Source: JAHELQ01 sp965603365
Lineage (GTDB): Bacteria > Acidobacteriota > Aminicenantia > UBA2199
Length of the DNA stretch: 34,478 nucleotides
Assembly (NCBI GenBank): GCA_965603365.1
Contig: CBFDCR010000059.1
Coordinates: 1-34,478 of the forward strand
Direction of reading: 5' to 3'
Shown here one piece after another: positions 7,185 to 13,108 of the stretch (the stretch's first letter is position 1; each line of letters starts with the position of its first letter). The notes under the pieces were generated by a model that saw only the letters and a list, made by a program, of their open reading frames with translations, had not been told where the DNA came from and did no database searches. Position numbers and translations under genes: made by a program.

Positions 7185-8402
7185 ATGAATTTTTTAGCAT
7201 TTTCGCTGCTGTTGCTCCTATCCACCATATTTTACATGTTCTGGGTCAGCTTCAAGAGCTTTTCACGAATTGCCCTGGCCGGTTTCCTGGATGATTTTAC
7301 TCACGATAAGATCAAAGGATTTGACTTTGTAGGCAAACATGAAATGATGTTGAACGCCCTGCGGGCCTTCTTCTTTTGCCTGCAGTTGAGTCTCTTTGTC
7401 TACTCATTTATTCTTCTAAAAAAAGCGATAGCAGAACCCATTTACAGAATCACCCTGCTGATTTTTGCCTTCCTGCTGTTCTTTAACTTTCTGCTCTATT
7501 CCATCGCCTATTTCAACAAAGAGTTCATTTTAAAGAAATTGATCTTCCTGTACCGCATCCCCTGGCTATTTTTTTATCCCGCCAACCTCATCTTTTCCCT
7601 CTTTATCGACAAAAATTCAAATTCCAAAGAGACCGAGCAGGATGATTTGAGCGACAAGGAGCTGGAGATCTTCTTCGAGGAGAGTACCCGGGAGGGGGTG
7701 CTGGAAAAAGAGGACAAGGAGATGATCGAGAGTGTGATCGAGTTCGGCGATACCCGGGTGAAAGAGATCATGACGCCTCGGGTGGACATGATCTACGTCA
7801 ACATCGATGCCGGCCTGAACGAACTAATCCAGATCATCAACCAGAAGAAAAAATCCCGCTACCCGGTCATGTCCGGCAGAATCGACAATATCGAGGGTAT
7901 CATACTGTCCAAGGATATCTTCCATTTTCTAAACAACGGCGAATTCAGCATCAAAAAGATCCTGAGGCCGGCATTCTTTATTCCCGAGACCATGCGGATC
8001 TTTGAATTGTTAAAAGAGATGCAGCAGTCCAGGCAGAAATTTGCCATTGTGGTGGATGAATTCGGCGGTATCTCCGGTGTGGTCACCATGGAGGATATTA
8101 TCGAGGAGATTGTGGGGGAAATCCAGGACGAGTACGACGAAGACATTGAACAGATCGTCCGGGAAAAGGACTATTTCATTGTTAAGGGGGACACCGATAT
8201 CTTCGAGCTGGGTGAAACGCTCCACATTAAGATCGAAGAGGACGAAGATTACCAGACGGTGGCCGGTTTGATCAGTTTCAAATTGGGCAAGATCCCGGAC
8301 AAATTCGACAAAGTCACCATCGGGAATTATACCTTCGAGGTGCTGGAGATGCACAAAAACCGGGTCAAAAAGGTGAAAATCTATCATGAAAATAACCAGT
8401 AA
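7185..8402 (+). CDS. CorC/HlyC-type CBS-domain membrane protein
   Basis: This 405-aa protein joins an N-terminal membrane part (four hydrophobic segments within residues 1-150) to a cytoplasmic pair of CBS domains (about 185-315, starting at FGDTRVKEIMTPRVDMIYV and ending at AIVVDEFGGISGVVTMEDIIEEIVGEI) and a C-terminal CorC_HlyC domain (about 325-400). That order is the hallmark of the CNNM/CorC family, linked to Mg2+/Co2+ resistance or transport; older databases call them hemolysins. The membrane domain is divergent from the usual DUF21 type. GAGGTAA stands about 8 bases before the ATG. A TATAAT at 7090-7095 may be the -10 of its promoter, but the -35 is weak. The gene overlaps era by 17 bases, so the two are co-expressed. 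Confidence 0.88.
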   Translation: MNFLAFSLLLLLSTIFYMFWVSFKSFSRIALAGFLDDFTHDKIKGFDFVGKHEMMLNALRAFFFCLQLSLFVYSFILLKKAIAEPIYRITLLIFAFLLFFNFLLYSIAYFNKEFILKKLIFLYRIPWLFFYPANLIFSLFIDKNSNSKETEQDDLSDKELEIFFEESTREGVLEKEDKEMIESVIEFGDTRVKEIMTPRVDMIYVNIDAGLNELIQIINQKKKSRYPVMSGRIDNIEGIILSKDIFHFLNNGEFSIKKILRPAFFIPETMRIFELLKEMQQSRQKFAIVVDEFGGISGVVTMEDIIEEIVGEIQDEYDEDIEQIVREKDYFIVKGDTDIFELGETLHIKIEEDEDYQTVAGLISFKLGKIPDKFDKVTIGNYTFEVLEMHKNRVKKVKIYHENNQ

Positions 8403-9372
8403 AACCAAAACCAATGTAACCGGTTCAACCAATGAAACCAGTAGGGCTAATGTAACCAGTAGAACTAATCCAACCAGTAAAACCAGTTCAACTAATGCAA
8501 CCGGCACCCATTCCGGCTACGTGGCCCTGCTGGGCAGGACCAACGTGGGCAAGTCCACCTTCTTAAACGCCGTATTAGAGACCAAGGTCTCCATCGTCTC
8601 CGACAAGCCCCAGACCACCCGCCGACAGATCTTAGGGATCAAGACCGGCCCACGGGGACAAATCATCTTCTTTGACTCCCCCGGCATCCACGTCCCCCGC
8701 TTTCGCTTAAATGAAAAGATGATGAAGGACGTGCACAACTCCTCTCTGGATGCCGATATCCTCCTCTATTTTGTTGAAATCGACGATAAGCGCCAGGACG
8801 AGTTCATCATGGAGATGATCAAGAAAGTCGGCAAACCGACTTTTCTGGTGATCAACAAAATCGATAAATACAAAAAATCAAGAGCCCTGGAGCGCATCGA
8901 TTTTTTCAAGGGTTTATACGACTGGCAGGAGATTGTGCCCATCTCGGCCCTCAAAGAGGAAAACCTCGACGTGCTGGAGGATCTGATCTATCGCTACCTG
9001 CCGGAAGGGGAAAATTTTTTCCCGGACGATGAGTATACCCAGCAAAGCGAACGGTTCTACATCGCCGAATTGATCCGGGAAAAGATCCTGAATCTGACCC
9101 GGGCCGAACTGCCCTTTACCACCACCGTCATGATGGAGGAGATCGAAGACCGGGGCAAGGTCATCTATGTGCGGGCCGAGATCTATGTGGAGACCCTTTC
9201 CCAGAAGAAGATCGTGCTGGGCAAAAAGGGCAAAATCATCAAACAGATCGGTGAAGGCGCCCGCCAGGATATCGAAGGGTATTTTGACCACAAGGTCTAC
9301 CTGGACCTCCACGTCAGGGTGGTGCCCAACTGGCGCAACTCCCACCAGGTACTCAAAGAGATCTTCGACTAA
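8386..9372 (+). CDS. era: GTPase Era with an added Thr/Ser/Asn-rich repeat N-terminus
   Basis: Era binds the 3' end of 16S rRNA and is needed for 30S subunit maturation. All parts are present in 328 aa: G1 GRTNVGKS (50-57), QTTRR switch I, G3 DSPG, G4 NKID, G5 SAL, and a C-terminal KH domain (GKKGKIIKQIGEGARQDIE). Residues about 4-40, ahead of the usual Era beginning (HSGYVALLGR), are a low-complexity run of hexapeptides of the type T-S-R/K-x-N-x. No other start codon occurs in frame between the repeat and the G domain, so the repeat must be translated. AAGGTGA lies about 9 bases before the ATG, inside corC. The gene ends in a three-base convergent overlap with the DUF4143 ATPase. Confidence 0.95.
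   Translation: MKITSKTKTNVTGSTNETSRANVTSRTNPTSKTSSTNATGTHSGYVALLGRTNVGKSTFLNAVLETKVSIVSDKPQTTRRQILGIKTGPRGQIIFFDSPGIHVPRFRLNEKMMKDVHNSSLDADILLYFVEIDDKRQDEFIMEMIKKVGKPTFLVINKIDKYKKSRALERIDFFKGLYDWQEIVPISALKEENLDVLEDLIYRYLPEGENFFPDDEYTQQSERFYIAELIREKILNLTRAELPFTTTVMMEEIEDRGKVIYVRAEIYVETLSQKKIVLGKKGKIIKQIGEGARQDIEGYFDHKVYLDLHVRVVPNWRNSHQVLKEIFD
8395..8505 (+). repeat. 18-bp tandem repeat inside the 5' end of era
   Basis: Successive 18-bp units starting ACCAGTA or ACCGGTT encode TGSTNE, TSRANV, TSRTNP, TSKTSS and a partial TNATG, after an irregular first unit (TSKTKTNV). Units differ at several positions, so it is a diverged coding minisatellite. It contains four N-x-T sequons (N10, N16, N22, N37). 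Confidence 0.85.
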
Positions 9373-10544
9373 GCGATGATTTTGCCGGCCCACAAATCCT
9401 CTAAAAACTCCTGCCAGGGTATGACCGTAATGCCCCGGTGAATCCGCCTGGTCTTTTCATTGCACACAATAAAGGCGCTGCGGGGGGAATAGGTTTCGAC
9501 AAAAGAGAGCAGCGGTTTAAAATCCCGGACATCGACACGGCTCGTCCCCTTCACTTCTACGGCCACCTCACCGCGGCCCAGGATAAAATCGACTTCCAGT
9601 CCGGTTTTGGTCCGCCAAAAATTAATATCATAGTCCAATTCATTGTAGGAGTTGTGGGCCCGCATCTCCATAAATATAAAGTGTTCAAAAGCCTGTCCGA
9701 ACCACTCACCCTTCTCTTCCCCTATCTGTCGCCTGGTTATTTCCCCGGCCACCCCCACATCGAATAGATAGAATTTCGACGCCTTGCCGATAACCTGCCG
9801 GTCTTGCCTTTTTTTAAAGGGCTCCACCATCGTTCCCAACAATGTATCGATGAGTATCTGGTAATATTCTCTTACAGTCTTGGAATCGACACCGCACTCA
9901 CGGGCAATATTGGAGTAGTTGGTCAACTGGCCGTGGGAGTATCCCATGGCATCAAAGAACCGGGAAAAGGCGGGAATATTTCGGGTTAACCCTTCATCAA
10001 AAACCTCTTCTTTAAGATAATCCCTTACATACGCCCTTAATGACTTCCGGTAATTATTCTGCAAATAGTGAACCGGTATCATACCGCGATTCAGTACTCT
10101 CAATAAATCCAGGTTTTGAACACCGTTTGTCACTTCAACCGAGGTGAGGGGAAACATCTCATAACGCCAGGCCCTACCGCCCAATAAATTGGCCTGCCCC
10201 CGTCTCAGTTTCCGGGCACTGGAGCCGCACAGGATAAACCGTATGCCGGCGTTCTCAATCAGCCAATGCACCTCATCCAGAATTTGCGGGACCTTTTGCA
10301 CCTCATCCAGTATGACAGGATGATCAAGAACCTCACCACCGGATCGCGCCAACAACTGCTCCCGGAGTAAAGACGGATTTTTTTGGAGATCCAGGAACAG
10401 ATCCGTTTTGAGAAAATCATAAACCAGGCTGTGGGGAAACCGGGTTTGAAGAAAAGTCGACTTTCCCGTCTTTCTCGGCCCCCACAGGAATGTGGACTGT
10501 CGGGGCGGCAATTCGATATTCAACCTTCTTTTAAAATAATCCAT
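9369..10544 (-). CDS. AAA+ ATPase with C-terminal DUF4143 domain
   Basis: This 391-aa protein belongs to the COG1373-type ATPases. The Walker A motif GPRKTGKS (22-29) and Walker B VILDEVQ (77-83) are intact, and LCGSSARKLRR follows as the usual sensor segment. The C-terminal part contains GLEVDFIL (E317, D319) and VAVEVKG (E330, K332), the spacing of a PD-(D/E)XK nuclease-like core typical of DUF4143. The biological role of the family is unknown; links to mobile elements or defence have been suggested. It is transcribed alone, convergent with era, and has a striking promoter/operator array and no clear Shine-Dalgarno site. Confidence 0.9.
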   Translation of the reverse strand: MDYFKRRLNIELPPRQSTFLWGPRKTGKSTFLQTRFPHSLVYDFLKTDLFLDLQKNPSLLREQLLARSGGEVLDHPVILDEVQKVPQILDEVHWLIENAGIRFILCGSSARKLRRGQANLLGGRAWRYEMFPLTSVEVTNGVQNLDLLRVLNRGMIPVHYLQNNYRKSLRAYVRDYLKEEVFDEGLTRNIPAFSRFFDAMGYSHGQLTNYSNIARECGVDSKTVREYYQILIDTLLGTMVEPFKKRQDRQVIGKASKFYLFDVGVAGEITRRQIGEEKGEWFGQAFEHFIFMEMRAHNSYNELDYDINFWRTKTGLEVDFILGRGEVAVEVKGTSRVDVRDFKPLLSFVETYSPRSAFIVCNEKTRRIHRGITVIPWQEFLEDLWAGKIIA

Positions 10545-10552
10545 TTTGGGAC

Positions 10553-10603
10553 TATACTCCGAATTAGTTTAACTATTTCGGAGTATACTCCGATTTGGTT
10601 TAA
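10553..10603. repeat. Two 20-bp direct repeats, 31 bp apart
   Basis: The copies at 10553-10572 and 10584-10603 match at 18 of 20 positions (TATACTCCGA followed by a TTTAA-ending half). A 31-bp period places them on the same face of the helix, as expected for cooperative binding of one regulator. Confidence 0.8.
10578..10593. promoter_or_regulatory. Perfect 16-bp palindrome, likely operator of the DUF4143 gene
   Basis: TCGGAGTATACTCCGA reads identically on both strands. Its centre supplies the -10 box (TATACT) of the promoter for the DUF4143 ATPase, so a protein bound here would block transcription. A third half-site (TATACTCCGA) lies at 10553-10562. Confidence 0.75.
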
Positions 10604-10610
10604 ATGTCAA
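10582..10610 (-). promoter_or_regulatory. Promoter of the DUF4143 ATPase
   Basis: On the minus strand TTGACA (10605-10610) and TATACT (10582-10587) have a 17-bp spacer. A second -10-like TATAGT in the nearer repeat lies six bases before the ATG but has only a weak -35. Confidence 0.75.
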
Positions 10611-10643
10611 TTCATTTTTTTTCTTGAGATATTGTCTGGAAAC

Positions 10644-11078
10644 GTGTATATTACTATAAAGATTTTGTTCCTGGGTGCAGTCCTATTGATCTGTTTCGGC
10701 CTACATACGGACTCCCGGGCGGGCCAGCAAGTCCAGCAGGTCCAGTACTACATCTCCCCCACCTACCCCAAGCCTTGCTTCATCAGCGCCTATATACCCA
10801 ACAAGGCCAGCCAGAGCCCGAAGTTTGCCTACAACCCGGCCGGACGGCTGCCCGACGGCAGCGAACCCAGTACGCCCAACGAGTACTGGAGCGGCAAGGT
10901 ACCGGCAGCCGGCGGCACGATTGCGCCCTCGGCCATCGTACCCTGGACCCACGACAAGTACGAATTCATGACTGACGGCAACTGGCGGGTCAGGGCCAAG
11001 GTCAATCCCTTCAGCACCGTGACCGAATCCAATTACGGTAACAACACTTACACCTACAACTTCCCCATCCCCAATTAA
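10644..11078 (+). CDS. Small secreted protein with CARDB-like C-terminal motif
   Basis: About 144 aa from a GTG at 10644. The N-terminus reads as a signal peptide: K6, a hydrophobic core (ILFLGAVLLICFGL), then a likely cleavage site after DSRA. The mature part is rich in Pro, Tyr and Asn and ends in NWRVRAKVNPFSTVTESNYGNN, closely resembling the end of a CARDB beta-sandwich (Val-x-Pro...Val-x-E-x-N...N-N), a cell-adhesion-related fold. A whole CARDB domain is about 100 residues, so the protein is little more than one domain. The ribosome site is weak (GGAA) and a TTG at 10633 is an alternative start. The frame also runs on upstream without a start over the promoter of the ATPase; I reject that extension. 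Confidence 0.6.
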   Translation: MYITIKILFLGAVLLICFGLHTDSRAGQQVQQVQYYISPTYPKPCFISAYIPNKASQSPKFAYNPAGRLPDGSEPSTPNEYWSGKVPAAGGTIAPSAIVPWTHDKYEFMTDGNWRVRAKVNPFSTVTESNYGNNTYTYNFPIPN

Positions 11079-11096
11079 TCTGCCAGCATCTTGTGC

Positions 11097-11102
11097 TATA
11101 AT
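11097..11102 (+). promoter_or_regulatory. Extended -10 promoter predicting a leaderless mRNA
   Basis: The sequence TGCTATAAT (TG-n-TATAAT, an extended -10) ends at 11102. The ATG at 11109 is the seventh base after the box, where transcription should begin. No Shine-Dalgarno site is present. Confidence 0.65.
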
Positions 11103-11108
11103 ATAACC

Positions 11109-11369
11109 ATGAAAAAATCCGATCTCAGCCGGCAGTTAAACGACCTGGGGGAGTGGGAGGAGAATCCCTTTAAAAAGAGGGCCTATATCAAGGCCGCCGC
11201 CATCATCGCCGACATGGACGAAGACGAGTTCACTGCCCGGACCGACTTCCGGGACATCGACGGCATCGGCGAAGCCCTCAACCAGAAGATCCTCCAATTC
11301 AAACAGACCGGCACCATCGAAAAATGGCAACAACTGACCAGAGAAAGGGGCAGCGGGTCGAACAATTGA
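11109..11369 (+). CDS. Stand-alone helix-hairpin-helix protein like the N-terminus of DNA polymerase X
   Basis: This 86-aa protein matches the 8-kDa domain found at the N-terminus of DNA polymerase beta/X enzymes: LGEWEENPFKKRAYIKAAAII, then the hairpin FRDIDGIGEALNQKILQF and TGTIEKWQQL. In PolX this domain binds the 5' phosphate side of a DNA gap. Here the frame ends where the second hairpin and the polymerase would begin, so it is either a true stand-alone DNA-binding protein or the stump of a truncated polX. I see no PolX sequence downstream. Its stop overlaps the -35 box of the next operon. The start at 11109 is preferred over an upstream TTG because the promoter covers the latter. Confidence 0.75.
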   Translation: MKKSDLSRQLNDLGEWEENPFKKRAYIKAAAIIADMDEDEFTARTDFRDIDGIGEALNQKILQFKQTGTIEKWQQLTRERGSGSNN

Positions 11370-11394
11370 CAATGGGAGCGTTTTTGGCTATGAT
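11366..11394 (+). promoter_or_regulatory. Strong promoter of the ATPase-SWIM operon
   Basis: TTGACA (11366-11371) and TATGAT (11389-11394) are separated by 17 bp. Transcription should start near 11401, giving a leader of about 43 bases that carries AGGAG seven bases before the ATG at 11444. Confidence 0.8.
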
Positions 11395-11443
11395 GTGATT
11401 TTTGACAAGGGAATATCCCACTCCAGACATTGAGGAGAAAAAT

Positions 11444-12622
11444 ATGAAAACCTTAAAAATTACCAATTTTGGCCCCATCAAAGAGGCCGAAGTGGCACGG
11501 GGGGATATGACGATACTGGTGGGACCGCAGGCCACCGGTAAGAGTCTTTTTCTTCAATTTTTGAATCTAACACTCGATAACGCCTCTATCATCAAAACAC
11601 TAAAAGACTACGGATTCACTATGAATGATGTGAAAGGTCTATTGGATCTTTACCTCGGTCAGGGTATAAGCAAAAACTGGAAAGAGGGCAGCAAAATAGT
11701 AGAGAGTGGTAAAACGTTTGAACTCCAGAAATTAGTGAAAAGTAAACCCAGAAAAATCGAACACAATACCTTCTATATACCTTCTCAGCGGGTCCTCATC
11801 ATGGAAGAGGGCTGGCCGAGGCCTTTTCAGAGTTTGCCCACTTATCCATTTGTTGTCAGGGATTTTAGTGAAAGATTACGCATGATTATGGAGGCCGGTT
11901 TGGGCAAAGGCAAGGCGCTGTTCCCCCAGGAAGGCCGATTAAAGGGGGAAATAAAAGATAAAATTCATACCGGAATTTTCCGCAACTCGACGATTAAACT
12001 GGAAACCGAATTTAAAAAAAGGTTTGTACTGGAAACAGGGGGAAATAACCAGATCAAACTCCCCCTCTCCCTCTGGTCTGCCGGGCAGCGGGAGTTCATG
12101 CCGCTCCTGTTGGGCCTTTATTACCTGACCCCCGGATCGAGAGTTTCGCTGAAAGGAAAGGTCGAAACCGTCATCATCGAAGAATTGGAAATGGGACTGC
12201 ATCCACAGGCTATCGAGGCCGTCATGTTTGCCATGATGGAGTTAATCCATCGAGGCTACCGGGTTGTTATCTCCACCCACTCTATCCATGTGGTGGAGAT
12301 GATCTGGGCGATTATGGAAATCAAGAAATCGAAGAAAGATCCGGGTAATAAGCTGAAAGCCTTCGGGAAGCTATTTGGCCTAGAGAATCCCCGCGCCGAT
12401 ATCAGGAAAATGGCGGAAAACTGCTTTACCAAAACATATAAATTGTACTACTTCAAACCGGAAGAAGATACCGGATTTACACTATCCAGGGAAATTACCT
12501 CCCTCGATCCCTCTGGAGAGGACCCCAACATTTCAGGTTGGGGCGGATTGTCCGAATTCAGCAGTAACATCGTAGATGTCGTGGCCTGGGTGCATGACGT
12601 TACATCAATAAATCAAGATTAA
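11444..12622 (+). CDS. AAA15/OLD-like ABC-type ATPase
   Basis: This 392-aa protein has the SMC/ABC-like ATPase layout: opening KITNFGPIKEAEV and Walker A GPQATGKS (27-34), a helical insertion, the signature SAGQREFM (about 212-219), Walker B VETVIIEELEMGLHP with the catalytic Glu pair (about 240-255), and the switch histidine in VISTHS (about 276-282). Related ATPases (OLD, GajA, AriA, RloC) act as sensors or motors in phage-defence systems. This one has no TOPRIM or HNH domain of its own; its C-terminus (DPSGEDPNISGWGGLSEFS) is short. It is the first gene of an operon, with the next gene 10 bases on. Function is inferred from family and context. Confidence 0.88.
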   Translation: MKTLKITNFGPIKEAEVARGDMTILVGPQATGKSLFLQFLNLTLDNASIIKTLKDYGFTMNDVKGLLDLYLGQGISKNWKEGSKIVESGKTFELQKLVKSKPRKIEHNTFYIPSQRVLIMEEGWPRPFQSLPTYPFVVRDFSERLRMIMEAGLGKGKALFPQEGRLKGEIKDKIHTGIFRNSTIKLETEFKKRFVLETGGNNQIKLPLSLWSAGQREFMPLLLGLYYLTPGSRVSLKGKVETVIIEELEMGLHPQAIEAVMFAMMELIHRGYRVVISTHSIHVVEMIWAIMEIKKSKKDPGNKLKAFGKLFGLENPRADIRKMAENCFTKTYKLYYFKPEEDTGFTLSREITSLDPSGEDPNISGWGGLSEFSSNIVDVVAWVHDVTSINQD

Positions 12623-12632
12623 AGGAAAGGTC

Positions 12633-13106
12633 ATGGCAGATTCGGTGAAAAAGTGTTTGCAGAAATCAGGCTATTCAAATTCTTATCGAAATGGAAAAGA
12701 GGCGATCAAAAACGAATATCGAGGCAAAATTAGGGTGAACAACCCGCGTAATCTAAGGGGCAGCCTGGATATAGATAAAACTTGCCAGAAAGATGAACCG
12801 ACTGCCCCCCGCTGGGATTACCTGGTGGTTATATGGAAAACCAATAACGAGAATCTGGCTTTAATCGAATTTCACGAAGCAGGAAAGACGAGGGCTGTCG
12901 ATGATATGATAAAAAAAAAGGAATGGCTCATTCAATGGCTGCCCAGAGCCGGACTAACGGGATTCAAAAAAAAGTTTATCTGGGTTGCCACAGGTGATGT
13001 AAAAATTACTCCCCAATCCAGATACGTCAAAAGGCTGGCTGTATCTGGAATCAAAATGCCGAAACACGTAACTCCCACGTTAGACACCGAAGTGGAGTAT
13101 ATTTAA
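12633..13106 (+). CDS. Small protein of unknown function, possible nuclease-like effector
   Basis: I do not recognise a named family in this 157-aa basic protein. It has a motif-like core: GSLDID (D46, D48), RWDYLVV (D62), and LALIEFHEA (E79, H81, E82), followed by a Lys/Trp-rich helix (MIKKKEWLIQWL). Acidic residue, strand, then acidic residue on the next strand is how PD-(D/E)XK nuclease cores look, but the last Lys is replaced by His (E-x-H), so catalysis is uncertain. It starts 10 bases after the ATPase with AAGGAAAGG upstream, and the SWIM gene follows after 2 bases. I infer it is the functional partner of the ATPase. Confidence 0.72.
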   Translation: MADSVKKCLQKSGYSNSYRNGKEAIKNEYRGKIRVNNPRNLRGSLDIDKTCQKDEPTAPRWDYLVVIWKTNNENLALIEFHEAGKTRAVDDMIKKKEWLIQWLPRAGLTGFKKKFIWVATGDVKITPQSRYVKRLAVSGIKMPKHVTPTLDTEVEYI

Positions 13107-13108
13107 AA

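Noticed and set aside
8010..8507. Minus-strand frame of 165 codons opposite the corC-era junction, very rich in Leu and Val
   Set aside because: It is the mirror of the Thr/Asn repeat and of corC on the other strand; no ribosome site or family resemblance.
10383..10643. Upstream extension of the secreted protein gene into the DUF4143 ATPase gene
   Set aside because: It would cross the ATPase promoter and bury the signal peptide in the middle of the protein.
11444..13106. Calling the AAA15 pair a PARIS, Gabija or OLD system
   Set aside because: No TOPRIM or DUF4435 effector and no UvrD-like helicase; the second protein has different motifs.
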